Assembly: GCF_002831665.1 (NCBI RefSeq)
Contig: NZ_CP025118.1
Span: 806,001-870,000, forward strand
Reading direction: 5' to 3'
Length of the DNA: 64,000 bases
From: Lacinutrix sp. Bg11-31
GTDB taxonomy: Bacteria; Bacteroidota; Bacteroidia; Flavobacteriales; Flavobacteriaceae
Below the pieces are notes generated by a model. That model ran no database searches. It saw nothing but the letters and a program-made list of their open reading frames with translations, and was not told the origin of the DNA. The position numbers were made by a program, and so were the translations under genes. Shown piece by piece: positions 52,034 through 60,207 of the stretch. The number at the start of each line of letters is the position of its first letter. The first letter of the stretch is position 1.

Positions 52034-53176
52034 ATGCAAGAGAAAGCGTTAAAGACTATATTTAATACACATAAAGAGAAGGCTCTTTTTGGGCGATATA
52101 TTCACACAAAACATATAACTCCTCTTTTAGAGAAGCATGCTAATAGTTTTAAAATTACCGTTATTGGACAGTCGGTTTTAGAAGAAAATATTTATTCTAT
52201 AACTATAGGGACTGGTAAAAAAAAGATATTAATGTGGTCTCAAATGCATGGAAACGAATCGACGACCACTAAGGCTATTTTCGATTTACTTAACTTTTTT
52301 CTGGAAAACAGTCTTGCTAAATCTATTTTAAAAGCTTGTACGATAGTAGTAATTCCTATTTTAAATCCAGATGGAGCAAAAGCATACACGCGATTAAATG
52401 CTAATGCAGTCGATTTAAATAGAGATGCACAAACTCTAACACAACCAGAAAGTAAGGTGTTAAAAAGTGTCTTTAATAGCTTTAAACCGCATTATTGCTT
52501 CAATTTACATGGTCAGCGAACTATATTTAGTGTAGGGAAAACTAATAATTCGGCAAGCTTGTCTTTTTTATCACCTGCTCAAGATAAAGACTGTACAATT
52601 ACTGATAATAGAAAGGTGGCTATGTCTATTATAGTTAAAATGAATGCAATGCTGCAAAAGGAGATTCCAAACCAAGTTGGAACATACGATGATGCCTTTA
52701 ATGTTAACTGCGTTGGAGACGCTTTCCAGAGCTTAAATGTGCCTACTGTTTTGTTTGAAGCTGGCCATTGTGCTAACGATTATGATAGAGAAGAGGTAAG
52801 GCGCTATGTTTTTCAGTCTTATATAGTTGCTTTAAAAACGATTACAGAAGAAGTTATTGATTTAGAGGACTATCAAGATTATATATCAATTCCGCAAAAC
52901 AAAAAGCTGTTTTTTGATGTAATAATAAAAGATGCAATTCATGATAATAAACGATTAGACATCGCTATTCAGTATCAAGAAAGATTAATAGGTGAAAAAT
53001 TACATTTCATTCCAAAAATAGAAAAAACAGGTAATCTTAGTCCTTTTTTTGCACATAACCATTTGAATGCTAGTGATAATGTGGTGTTAGACGTTAAAAG
53101 TAATCCTCTAACAATAGGTAGCGAAAACGATTTCGTGATTATAAATAATGTAAAATTTTCATTAAAATTTGATTAA
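52034..53176 (+). CDS. M14 family zinc carboxypeptidase
   Basis: A 380-residue metallopeptidase without a signal peptide, so probably cytoplasmic. Zinc ligands are H72 and E75 (MHGNEST) and H159 (FNLHGQR). Arg130 in VDLNRDAQ fits the substrate-carboxylate Arg, and the general base is probably E242 in VLFEAGHC. The last ~110 residues form an extra beta-rich domain. The substrate could be a peptide, a peptidoglycan fragment or an acylated amino acid. Four operator palindromes lie in its immediate upstream region, which is unusually dense control for a single peptidase gene. Confidence 0.85.
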   Translation: MQEKALKTIFNTHKEKALFGRYIHTKHITPLLEKHANSFKITVIGQSVLEENIYSITIGTGKKKILMWSQMHGNESTTTKAIFDLLNFFLENSLAKSILKACTIVVIPILNPDGAKAYTRLNANAVDLNRDAQTLTQPESKVLKSVFNSFKPHYCFNLHGQRTIFSVGKTNNSASLSFLSPAQDKDCTITDNRKVAMSIIVKMNAMLQKEIPNQVGTYDDAFNVNCVGDAFQSLNVPTVLFEAGHCANDYDREEVRRYVFQSYIVALKTITEEVIDLEDYQDYISIPQNKKLFFDVIIKDAIHDNKRLDIAIQYQERLIGEKLHFIPKIEKTGNLSPFFAHNHLNASDNVVLDVKSNPLTIGSENDFVIINNVKFSLKFD

Positions 53177-53247
53177 TCTGTATTTTTGATGAAGATAATT
53201 CAGTAAAAATGTATTATTTTTGATTTTTATTTAAGAAAACAGACGAA

Positions 53248-53727
53248 ATGGCAAAATTTAAATTAGACGAAATAGATCACCAAATTCTTGATATGTTGAT
53301 CGATAATACAAGAGTTCCTTTTACAGATATCGCAAAAAAACTATTAATATCTGCAGGAACTGTTCATGTTAGAGTAAAGAAAATGGAGGACGCTGGAATT
53401 ATTAAAGGTTCTTCACTTACATTAGATTATAAAAAACTAGGATATTCATTTATAGCCTACGTTGGTGTTTTTCTTAAAAACACATCGGAAACAACATTTG
53501 TTTTAGAGCGTATTAACGAAATTCCTTTTGTTACTGTAGCTCACGTTACTACAGGGAAGTTTAATGTTTTTTGTAAAATTAGAGCAAGAAATACTGAGCA
53601 CGCTAAAGATGTGATTTTTACGCTTGATGCAATCGAAGGTGTTTATAGAACAGAAACAATGATTTCTCTAGAAGAGAGTATAAACGATAAAAAACGTTTA
53701 ATGCACGATATTTTTAATTCTTTATAG
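53248..53727 (+). CDS. Lrp/AsnC family transcriptional regulator
   Basis: The 159-residue protein has an N-terminal winged HTH (~8-52: IDHQILDMLIDNTRVPFTDI, recognition helix in SAGTVHVRVKKMEDAG) and a C-terminal RAM ligand-binding domain (~70-150). Such proteins sense amino acids and act locally or globally. Two TATTTTTG boxes (53181-53188 and 53215-53222) lie in the 71-base gap upstream. A terminator follows at 53748. Ligand and regulon are unknown. Confidence 0.92.
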   Translation: MAKFKLDEIDHQILDMLIDNTRVPFTDIAKKLLISAGTVHVRVKKMEDAGIIKGSSLTLDYKKLGYSFIAYVGVFLKNTSETTFVLERINEIPFVTVAHVTTGKFNVFCKIRARNTEHAKDVIFTLDAIEGVYRTETMISLEESINDKKRLMHDIFNSL

Positions 53728-53747
53728 AAACAAAACTATTATATATT

Positions 53748-53783
53748 AAAGTCCTTTGGCTATCTTGCTGGAGGACTTTTTTT
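53748..53783 (+). terminator. Terminator of the Lrp-family gene
   Basis: AAAGTCCT (53748-53755) pairs with AGGACTTT (53772-53779) around a 16-base loop, followed by a T-run. The next gene starts 20 bases later, so its promoter must be inside or beside this element, or read-through occurs. Confidence 0.8.
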
Positions 53784-53803
53784 ATGAATAAAATTTTAAA
53801 AAA

Positions 53804-54325
53804 ATGAAAGCAGCAGATTTAAATAAAAGTGAGTATTTACCATATTTTCAACCGTATATCAATAAAATTAGCGATTTAATACTTTTGGAAGGTTTGGAAG
53901 CTGGGTTAAAAAAAACGACTAGTTTCTTAAAGTCTATTCCTGTAGAGAAGTTAGAGTACCGTTATGAGGCTAATAAATGGACTATTAAAGAGGTAGTAAG
54001 CCACTTAATAGACTCTGAACGTATTTTTGCTTACAGAGCATTGCGTTTTGCGAGAAAAGACAAAACTCCTGTTGCTGGTTTTGATGAAAACGACTATGCT
54101 TTAGAAAGTGCTGCGAATAATAGAGCTATAGAAGATTTATTAGAAGAATATACCTTGGTAAGGCAAGCTTCAATAGCGCTTTATAAAACGTTTGGTAGTG
54201 ATAGTGAAATATTAAAAAGAACTGGTATTGCAGGAGGAGGAGAGGTTTCTGTTCGTGCATTAGGGTTTTTAATTGCTGGGCACGAAAAGCACCATTGCGA
54301 TATAATAAGAGAGCGTTATTTGTAA
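53804..54325 (+). CDS. DinB family protein
   Basis: A 173-residue four-helix-bundle protein of the DinB/YfiT type. The three metal-binding histidines expected for the family are H67 (VVSHLIDSER) and two of H160, H163 and H164 (GHEKHHCDI). Members are thiol-S-transferase-like or unknown metal-dependent enzymes. It is convergent with the small protein at 54333, with a 7-base gap and no clear terminator. Substrate unknown. Confidence 0.85.
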   Translation: MKAADLNKSEYLPYFQPYINKISDLILLEGLEAGLKKTTSFLKSIPVEKLEYRYEANKWTIKEVVSHLIDSERIFAYRALRFARKDKTPVAGFDENDYALESAANNRAIEDLLEEYTLVRQASIALYKTFGSDSEILKRTGIAGGGEVSVRALGFLIAGHEKHHCDIIRERYL

Positions 54326-54332
54326 ATTTCTG

Positions 54333-54623
54333 CTATTCTTCTTCCTCGTTACTAAAGGATTCTTTAATTAAAATGTGTCCTTCGTCGTTTAAGACTAAAT
54401 CGTCTGTGTCTCCAAAATTTGCCATAGTGTAATGTAGCTTACTGCTTATTTTTACTAGGTAAATAATGTCTTCTGTTTTTACTTCTACAGCTTCAATGGT
54501 TTCATTTCTATGGTTGTCGAAAATAAGAATATCATCGTCTCCATAGCCATCAGGATACTTTTGAGTAAGTAATGTTAGTACTTCTGGTGTTAACTTTTTG
54601 TAATCTACAATAACTCTACGCAT
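54333..54623 (-). CDS. Hypothetical acidic small protein
   Basis: A 96-residue soluble acidic protein starting RRVIVDYKKLTPEVLTLLTQ and containing FPDGYGDDDI-like turns (KYPDGYGDDDILIF), then strands TIEAVEVKTEDIIYLVKIS and an Asp/Glu-rich end. No signal peptide or membrane segment. It is common in flavobacteria next to aroB in my recollection, but no function is known. The start is the first ATG, 88 bases downstream of the aroB stop. Confidence 0.65.
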   Translation of the reverse strand: MRRVIVDYKKLTPEVLTLLTQKYPDGYGDDDILIFDNHRNETIEAVEVKTEDIIYLVKISSKLHYTMANFGDTDDLVLNDEGHILIKESFSNEEEE

Positions 54624-54710
54624 AACAATAAAGGTTTAAGTTAGAGGCTTCATTTAGTTTAGAACGTGGTTGTTAGTTATAAAATTACAAATTTTTATTC
54701 ACAAATCATA

Positions 54711-55778
54711 TTATGATTTGTAAAATTTAAAAGCTTCTAGTATGGCTTCATTTTCTACTGTGCAATCTGTTTTTGGTTTACCTATAGCTTCTAATAAGAC
54801 AAAGTTAATATTGCCATGTTCGTTTTTTTTATCGTATTTTAATAGCTCGATAATAGGTGAATAGTCTGCCTCGTTAATTTCAACATGACCATAAACAGCT
54901 TTAATGACGCTCTTAATGGAGTTACTTTTTTCTTCGGAAAAACCACAGTATTTAACCGAAAGATAATTAGCTAATATAATCCCAATAGCAACAGCTTCGC
55001 CATGTAACAAGCGTTCTTTACCGTCATTGTCCATGTAATAAGACTCTATAGCGTGACCTAAGGTGTGACCATAATTTAAAGTCTTACGCAAGCCTTGCTC
55101 TGTTGGATCTTGTTCAACTATTGTTTTCTTTATTATAATTGACTCGTATATTAAGTTGTCTAAATCATCTATTGTAGATTGAGATAAATCCTTAAGTTTG
55201 TTCCAATATTTTTCATCGTAAATTAAGCCGTGTTTTAACATTTCGGCCAAGCCAGATCGCATTTCTAATTGTGGTAGTGTCTCTAAATACGAAGTGTCAA
55301 TAATAATTAGTTCCGGAGTATTAATAACACCAATTTGGTTTTTTAAGGTACCTAAGTCTATTCCTGTTTTACCGCCAATAGAGGCGTCAACCATTGCTAA
55401 TAATGATGTCGGGATGTTTATAAAATCGATACCTCGTTTAAAAGTTGAGGCTACAAAACCACCCAAATCTGTAACAACTCCGCCACCAATATTAATAATA
55501 AGACTTTTTCTATCTGCACCATATTCAGACAAGGCTTCCCAAAGTCCTAAACAAATGTCAAGGTTTTTAGACTCCTCTCCTGGATCAATTTCTAAAATGT
55601 CGTAAGCAATATCTGTATCAATATTTGCTAGAAAAAAGGGCACGCAATCTATATTAGTATTAGTATCGCATAAAATAAAAACTTTAGAATAATTTGAAGC
55701 TTTTAAATGTTGATTTAGTGCCTTGTAGCCTTCGCTATTAAAATGAATAGTATAATCTTGAGTTGTAATCGTTGTCAT
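54711..55778 (-). CDS. aroB: 3-dehydroquinate synthase
   Basis: The second step of the shikimate pathway: DAHP to 3-dehydroquinate, NAD- and zinc-dependent. The 355-residue protein shows the NAD-binding segment INIGGGVVTDLGGFVAST, the motif IPTSLLAMVDASIGGKTGID, and the zinc-ligand region LNYGHTLGHAIES with two His. Length is normal. It is divergent from proline dehydrogenase, with 91 bases between the starts. Confidence 0.96.
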   Translation of the reverse strand: MTTITTQDYTIHFNSEGYKALNQHLKASNYSKVFILCDTNTNIDCVPFFLANIDTDIAYDILEIDPGEESKNLDICLGLWEALSEYGADRKSLIINIGGGVVTDLGGFVASTFKRGIDFINIPTSLLAMVDASIGGKTGIDLGTLKNQIGVINTPELIIIDTSYLETLPQLEMRSGLAEMLKHGLIYDEKYWNKLKDLSQSTIDDLDNLIYESIIIKKTIVEQDPTEQGLRKTLNYGHTLGHAIESYYMDNDGKERLLHGEAVAIGIILANYLSVKYCGFSEEKSNSIKSVIKAVYGHVEINEADYSPIIELLKYDKKNEHGNINFVLLEAIGKPKTDCTVENEAILEAFKFYKS

Positions 55779-55839
55779 TAAAAGTGTTTTAATATGATGT
55801 AAAAATAAGAAGTTTTTAAAGAAATATGACTTAGTTAAT

Positions 55840-55847
55840 TTATATTT
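55840..55847 (+). promoter_or_regulatory. -7 box of the proline dehydrogenase gene
   Basis: TATATTTG, an exact TAnnTTTG, 22 bases before the ATG at 55870. No -33 TTG at standard distance. Confidence 0.45.
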
Positions 55848-55869
55848 GTGTAAATAATTTTTCTTAAAA

Positions 55870-57042
55870 ATGATATCAAAAAATATCTTCGATAATACAG
55901 AAGTTGCTTTCTCTTTAAAAAGTGATTCGCAATTAGAACGCGCTTATTTTTTATTTAAAATGATTGCTAACGAACCATTGGTTCGTATTGGTACAGCAGC
56001 AACAAGATTTGCTTTAAACGCTAAGTTGCCAGTAGAAGGTTTAATTAGAGCCACTGTTTTCGATCATTTTTGTGGAGGTGTAAGTGAGGAAGATTGCTTA
56101 CCAGCTATAGATAAAATGTTTACTGTAGGTGTATGTTCTGTTTTAGATTATTCGGTTGAAGGTAAAGCATCAGAAAATCAATTTGATGATGCAACTGCGC
56201 GTTTAGCAAAAATTATTGAGTTTTCAGATAAAAAAGAAGCGATGCCAATTGTTGTTTTTAAGCCAACTGGTTTAGGTCGTTTTGCTTTATTTCAGAAAAA
56301 AGGAGAAGGAAAAGAGTTTACTACCGAAGAAAATGAAGAGTGGAATAGAATTGTTGGACGTTTCAAGACGCTTTGTGGTTTAGCAAAATCTAAAGATGTT
56401 GAAGTGTTAATTGATGGCGAAGAAAGTTGGATGCAAGATGCTGCAGATGATTTAATCGAGGAAATGATGGAGCTTTATAATAAAGATGTGCCTATTGTTT
56501 ACAATACAATACAAACCTATCGTTGGGATAGGTTCGCTTATTTAAAAGACTCTCATAAGCGAGCTAAAGAAAAAGGGTATAAACTTGGTTTTAAGATTGT
56601 TCGTGGTGCTTATATGGAAAAAGAGCGCGAAAGAGCTAAAGAAAATGGATACGATTCTCCAATTTGTGCAGACAAGAAAACTACAGATGATAATTTTAAT
56701 AATTGCCAACGCTATATTTTAGATAATCTTGAAGATATTTCTATATTTATTGGTACTCATAATGAAGAAAGTACTTATATGGCTTTAGAGTTAATGGAAA
56801 CCTTAAGTATTGCAAAAGAAGACAACCGTGTGTGGTTTGGCCAATTATATGGCATGAGTGATCATATTAGTTTCAATCTTGCTAAAAGCGGCTATAATGT
56901 AGCAAAATACTTGCCTTTTGGACCTGTAAAAGATGTGATGCCTTACTTAATTCGTCGAGCTGAAGAGAATACATCTGTTGCTGGACAAACAAGTAGAGAA
57001 CTAGGTTTGCTAAAAAAAGAGCGTAAGCGTAGAAAAAATTAA
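55870..57042 (+). CDS. Proline dehydrogenase
   Basis: A 390-residue single-function FAD enzyme oxidising L-proline to pyrroline-5-carboxylate, equivalent to the PRODH domain of PutA. Visible family segments include GFKIVRGAYMEKERERA, ISIFIGTHNEEST, GQLYGMSDHISFNLA and the closing FGPVKDVMPYLIRRAEEN with the substrate-binding Arg pair. There is no P5C dehydrogenase domain and none of its genes is adjacent. Its last 4 bases overlap the stop of the convergent DUF4258 gene. Confidence 0.94.
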   Translation: MISKNIFDNTEVAFSLKSDSQLERAYFLFKMIANEPLVRIGTAATRFALNAKLPVEGLIRATVFDHFCGGVSEEDCLPAIDKMFTVGVCSVLDYSVEGKASENQFDDATARLAKIIEFSDKKEAMPIVVFKPTGLGRFALFQKKGEGKEFTTEENEEWNRIVGRFKTLCGLAKSKDVEVLIDGEESWMQDAADDLIEEMMELYNKDVPIVYNTIQTYRWDRFAYLKDSHKRAKEKGYKLGFKIVRGAYMEKERERAKENGYDSPICADKKTTDDNFNNCQRYILDNLEDISIFIGTHNEESTYMALELMETLSIAKEDNRVWFGQLYGMSDHISFNLAKSGYNVAKYLPFGPVKDVMPYLIRRAEENTSVAGQTSRELGLLKKERKRRKN

Positions 57043-57413
57043 TCTAAAAATTCAACAGAATATATAGTTGCGGTTTTTTCGCAATTTTCTACTAAAACAC
57101 CTGTATCTAAACCATCGATGTTGCCTTCAACAAAATAAATACCACATGGTTTTTTTCTTGTATCGCTTTTAGAGAAGTTAATATCGCCTTTAAATAAGAT
57201 ATAGTTAATTTTAGTAGTGTCTATCTTTTTCGAAGACATAAATACTGTAGCTTTTTCAGAATAAACTAATGGTTTGTTTCTAATGTTTTTTAAAACTCTT
57301 GCATCTGGACCATAATCACAAGATGCTTTCTTTCCGTTTAAAAAAAAGGCTAAAAGCACTAGACCTATAGCAAAACCTCCAAAATAATAACCAAATCTTT
57401 TAAGTAAACTCAT
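57039..57413 (-). CDS. DUF4258 family membrane-anchored protein
   Basis: The 124-residue protein has one N-terminal membrane helix (FGYYFGGFAIGLVLLAFFL) followed by the conserved NGKKASCDYGPDARVLKNI. A beta-rich domain follows with three more Cys including KKPCGIYFVEG and VLVENCEK. The arrangement matches DUF4258 in flavobacteria. Function unknown. It is convergent with, and overlaps by 4 bases, the proline dehydrogenase gene. Confidence 0.7.
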   Translation of the reverse strand: MSLLKRFGYYFGGFAIGLVLLAFFLNGKKASCDYGPDARVLKNIRNKPLVYSEKATVFMSSKKIDTTKINYILFKGDINFSKSDTRKKPCGIYFVEGNIDGLDTGVLVENCEKTATIYSVEFLD

Positions 57414-57428
57414 CTAAAAATTTCTTTG

Positions 57429-57457
57429 TGTTATTCTGAAGCTGTTTCAGGATAACA
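57429..57457. repeat. REP-like hairpin between ald and the DUF4258 gene
   Basis: TGTTATTCTGAA (57429-57440) and TTCAGGATAACA (57446-57457) pair with one G-T wobble around GCTGT. It closely resembles the flavobacterial repeat of the form TTCTGAACTTGTTTCAGAAT. It has no T-run on the minus strand, so it is probably not a simple terminator. Confidence 0.55.
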
Positions 57458-57522
57458 TTAATTTCAACAAAATTCGTGAATAAAACTGGTTTAAAATAGA
57501 GAAAAACCTAATAAAATGGAAT

Positions 57523-58722
57523 TTAAAAAATAAGGAGATTTATGTCATTATAACTCATGTCAAACCATTCGCCAACAGCACGATTGGTTAAAATACCATG
57601 ATAGAAGTAGAGTCCGTTTTTAAGCCCATGATCCATTCTTAGTGAATGTTCTAAGCCGCCATCCTCTCCAATTTTAAGTAGATAAGGTGTAAAAATATTA
57701 CTTATAGAAGCAGACGCTGTTCGCGAATAACGAGCAGGAATATTAGGAACACAATAATGTATTACACCATGTTTTTCGAATACTGGGTGCTTGTGCGTTG
57801 TAACGTCGCTAGTTTCAAAACAGCCACCCATATCTATACTTACATCGATAATAACAGCTCCTTTTTTCATTTGCTCAACCATATCTTCCGTAACAATTAT
57901 AGGTGAACGATCTTTACCTCGAACGGCTCCAATAACTACATCACAGCGTTTTAATGCTTTTTTTAGATATTTAGGTTGAATGGTAGACGTGTAAAGTGTT
58001 CTGCCTAAGTTAGTTTGTACGCAACGTAGTTTGGTTATAGAATTATCGAAAATCTTCACATTTGCACCTAAGCCAATAGCACTTCTGGCAGCAAATTCTC
58101 CAACGGTCCCAGCACCAAGAATAACAACTTCTATTGGCGGAACACCACTAATGTTTCCAAACATTAATCCGTTTCCATTGGTTGTATTGCTTAATAATTC
58201 TGACGCAATTAAAACTGAAGCGGTTCCAGCAATCTCACTTAATGCACGAACAGCTGGGTAAGCACCATCTTCATCTCGAATAAACTCGAAAGCTAATGCA
58301 GTAATACGTTTGTTGGCTAAAGTTTCGAAATACTTTTTAGATTGTGTTTTTATCTGTAAAGCAGAAATTAATATGGTTTTTGGTTTTATTAATTTCAATT
58401 CCTCCAGAGTGGGAGGTTCTACTTTTAATAACATTGGGCAAGCATATACCTTTGCAACATCACTGGTTATCTCTGCTCCATTTTCGCTGTAATCTTTATC
58501 GCTAAATTTTGAACCTTTTCCTGCGCCAGATTCTACAAGCACGCGATGGCCGTTATTTACAATAGCTGAAACAGCATCTGGTGTTAGACAAACACGCTTT
58601 TCTTGAAAAGCGGTTTCCTTTGGTATGCCAATAAATAGTGAGCTTTTTTGCTTTGAAATTTCTAAAGTTTCCTCTTGTGGTAAGAGTTGCGCCTTAGAAA
58701 ATGGAGTAATGGGTTTTGCCAT
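57523..58722 (-). CDS. ald: Alanine dehydrogenase
   Basis: This NAD-dependent enzyme interconverts alanine and pyruvate plus ammonia. The 399-residue protein has the N-terminal substrate site with FQEKRVCLTPDAV and LLKVEPPT, and the Rossmann motif VVILGAGTVGEFAARSAIGL. The C-terminal segment HYCVPNIPARYSRTASASIS is diagnostic. It is slightly longer than the usual ~370 because of an N-terminal extension containing SKQKSSLFIGIPKE; the family start is ordinarily at about that point. It follows the membrane-protein gene by 86 bases on the same strand. Confidence 0.9.
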   Translation of the reverse strand: MAKPITPFSKAQLLPQEETLEISKQKSSLFIGIPKETAFQEKRVCLTPDAVSAIVNNGHRVLVESGAGKGSKFSDKDYSENGAEITSDVAKVYACPMLLKVEPPTLEELKLIKPKTILISALQIKTQSKKYFETLANKRITALAFEFIRDEDGAYPAVRALSEIAGTASVLIASELLSNTTNGNGLMFGNISGVPPIEVVILGAGTVGEFAARSAIGLGANVKIFDNSITKLRCVQTNLGRTLYTSTIQPKYLKKALKRCDVVIGAVRGKDRSPIIVTEDMVEQMKKGAVIIDVSIDMGGCFETSDVTTHKHPVFEKHGVIHYCVPNIPARYSRTASASISNIFTPYLLKIGEDGGLEHSLRMDHGLKNGLYFYHGILTNRAVGEWFDMSYNDINLLIF

Positions 58723-58808
58723 GTGTTGCTATTCGTTATTTTCAAAGATTTAAATTACGAATAAATAGTAAATTAACAAGTGTTTTATGTGGTATTAATG
58801 AAATATGA

Positions 58809-59351
58809 CTAAAAAAACTGTTTTATTTTTCCCCAAAGTGTATTTGGTTTAAATGTTAATTCGTCTTCAAGTTCTTGTGTGGTTTTATCAACTGTATTTA
58901 ACTTATTAAAAATTCTAGCTCTAACTAAATATATCGAAGGGATAATTATTGCCATCACAGGAATTAAGTATTTGAATTGATAATTATCTACATATGTTAA
59001 ATCATCATTAAGAACATTTCCTAATTGAAACATATACATGGTGATAGGAATCAATAAAACATGATGCCACCAATGACGACAAGTAAAAAACCAAATAAAA
59101 AGTAAAAATAAAGGAAAAGCTTTTCCCATTATTGTCCACCACGCAGTTAAGGCGCTTTCATAGTAATTACTATTATACGTAAATAAAAAGTTATCCCAAA
59201 TTTTAGTATCTGGGATAACCTCATATGAATAAAATATATATGGAGATACTGCGAGTATAGTAGCTACAATACTTCCTAATAAAAAATTCTTATTATTCTT
59301 GAGAAGGTCTTTTGATTTTACACCTTTCAATTCCTGTTTCTGTTTGGTCAT
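58809..59351 (-). CDS. Hypothetical four-helix membrane protein
   Basis: A 180-residue protein with about four membrane helices (FLLGSIVATILAVSPYIFYS, the Trp-rich AWWTIMGKAFPLFLLFIWFF, HVLLIPITMYMFQLGN and YLIPVMAIIIPSIYLV) and a soluble acidic C-terminus (TQELEDELTFKPNTLWG). Its first 59 bases lie inside the small secreted-peptide gene in another frame, so initiation is probably coupled to that gene. Homologues stand beside ald in related genomes as far as I recall. Function unknown. Confidence 0.7.
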   Translation of the reverse strand: MTKQKQELKGVKSKDLLKNNKNFLLGSIVATILAVSPYIFYSYEVIPDTKIWDNFLFTYNSNYYESALTAWWTIMGKAFPLFLLFIWFFTCRHWWHHVLLIPITMYMFQLGNVLNDDLTYVDNYQFKYLIPVMAIIIPSIYLVRARIFNKLNTVDKTTQELEDELTFKPNTLWGKIKQFF

Positions 59352-59436
59352 TTAAGTCAATAATGTTTGTCGCGTTTGCGGTGAACAATACACCTCCGAA
59401 AATAGCTAATGCTATTAAATACTTTTTACTTTGCAT
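59293..59436 (-). CDS. 47-residue secreted peptide overlapping the membrane-protein gene
   Basis: An ATG at 59436 on the minus strand opens a 47-codon frame with a clear signal peptide (MQSKKYLIALAIFGGVLFTA, then NA), giving a mature peptide of about 25 residues (TNIIDLNDQTETGIERCKIK followed by RPSQE). A -7 box (TAGATTTG) lies 32 bases upstream. Its 3' end overlaps the start of the membrane-protein gene by 59 bases in a different frame. The signal sequence, start position and promoter make it likely to be expressed, though no function is known. Confidence 0.55.
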   Translation of the reverse strand: MQSKKYLIALAIFGGVLFTANATNIIDLNDQTETGIERCKIKRPSQE

Positions 59437-59467
59437 AATTTATAGGGATTTAGATTAATTAATTACT

Positions 59468-59475
59468 CAAATCTA
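59468..59475 (-). promoter_or_regulatory. -7 box of the small secreted-peptide operon
   Basis: On the minus strand TAGATTTG matches TAnnTTTG. A TTTG 26 bases further upstream (plus 59502-59505) is somewhat too far for a standard -33. Confidence 0.4.
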
Positions 59476-59617
59476 AATAAATCTCTACTTGTATTTCGCG
59501 GCAAATGTTAAAATTTTGTTAAAAACAACGTTTTAAGCTTTTTTGGTTACTGTAAAAACCGTAATCGAGTCAAAAATACACTTTTTAGTGAGATAAAAAA
59601 ACGTTATAATTTTAATT

Positions 59618-60022
59618 TTAAGTCATTTTTAGTATCCTAGACGTGTCATTTTTCACGCTAATTGTAATACAATTATACGTTTCAATTAAATCTTTAGCTA
59701 GTTCTGGCCATTCTATAAACAGATAAGCACCGGAATTTAAATACTCTTCAATACCAAAATCGTAAAGTTCACTTTCATCTTCTACACGATAGAGATCGAA
59801 ATGATATATAGTTTCATTTTTAGACTGGTATTCGTTTACTAAAGAAAAAGTTGGACTACTAACAGTGTCATTACAACCTAAAATTTTAACTAAGGCTTTT
59901 ATTAGAGTGGTTTTGCCAGCTCCCATTTCGGCTTTAAAAAGAAAATACTTTGTGGTTGCATGTTTTAAAACTTGTTTAGCAACATTGTCTATATCTTTTA
60001 AGGTGTATTCTATTTCTAGCAT
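59618..60022 (-). CDS. tsaE: tRNA threonylcarbamoyladenosine biosynthesis ATPase TsaE
   Basis: TsaE drives the catalytic cycle of the TsaB-TsaD complex that makes t6A37 in ANN-decoding tRNAs. The 134-residue protein has Walker A EMGAGKTTLIKAL (~32-44), the switch-like SSPTFSLVNEY and HFDLYRVEDESEL, and the late YLFIEWPE that is diagnostic of the family. Length is normal. It follows porX on the minus strand with a terminator-like stem between, and precedes the small peptide gene by 181 bases. Confidence 0.94.
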   Translation of the reverse strand: MLEIEYTLKDIDNVAKQVLKHATTKYFLFKAEMGAGKTTLIKALVKILGCNDTVSSPTFSLVNEYQSKNETIYHFDLYRVEDESELYDFGIEEYLNSGAYLFIEWPELAKDLIETYNCITISVKNDTSRILKMT

Positions 60023-60136
60023 GTTGCAAAATTAAAGCTAAATCTCAAAAAACTAAAATTAAAGCGTTATAAAAAAAAAATAGAAATTAAAAACAACAAC
60101 AAGTTCTTTACCGTTAGAAGTGATATAGAAAAAGAA

Positions 60137-60177
60137 TGTGGTAATCTATCTAAATTGAAATTAGATAGATTACCACA
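60137..60177 (-). terminator. Long-stem terminator of porX
   Basis: A perfect 17-bp inverted repeat TGTGGTAATCTATCTAA (60137-60153) / TTAGATAGATTACCACA (60161-60177) with a 7-base loop, 30 bases past the porX stop. On the minus strand it is followed by TTCTTTTT, a moderate T-run. Confidence 0.8.
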
Positions 60178-60207
60178 GTTACTCCTTATTTATATAAGTA
60201 TTTGTTA

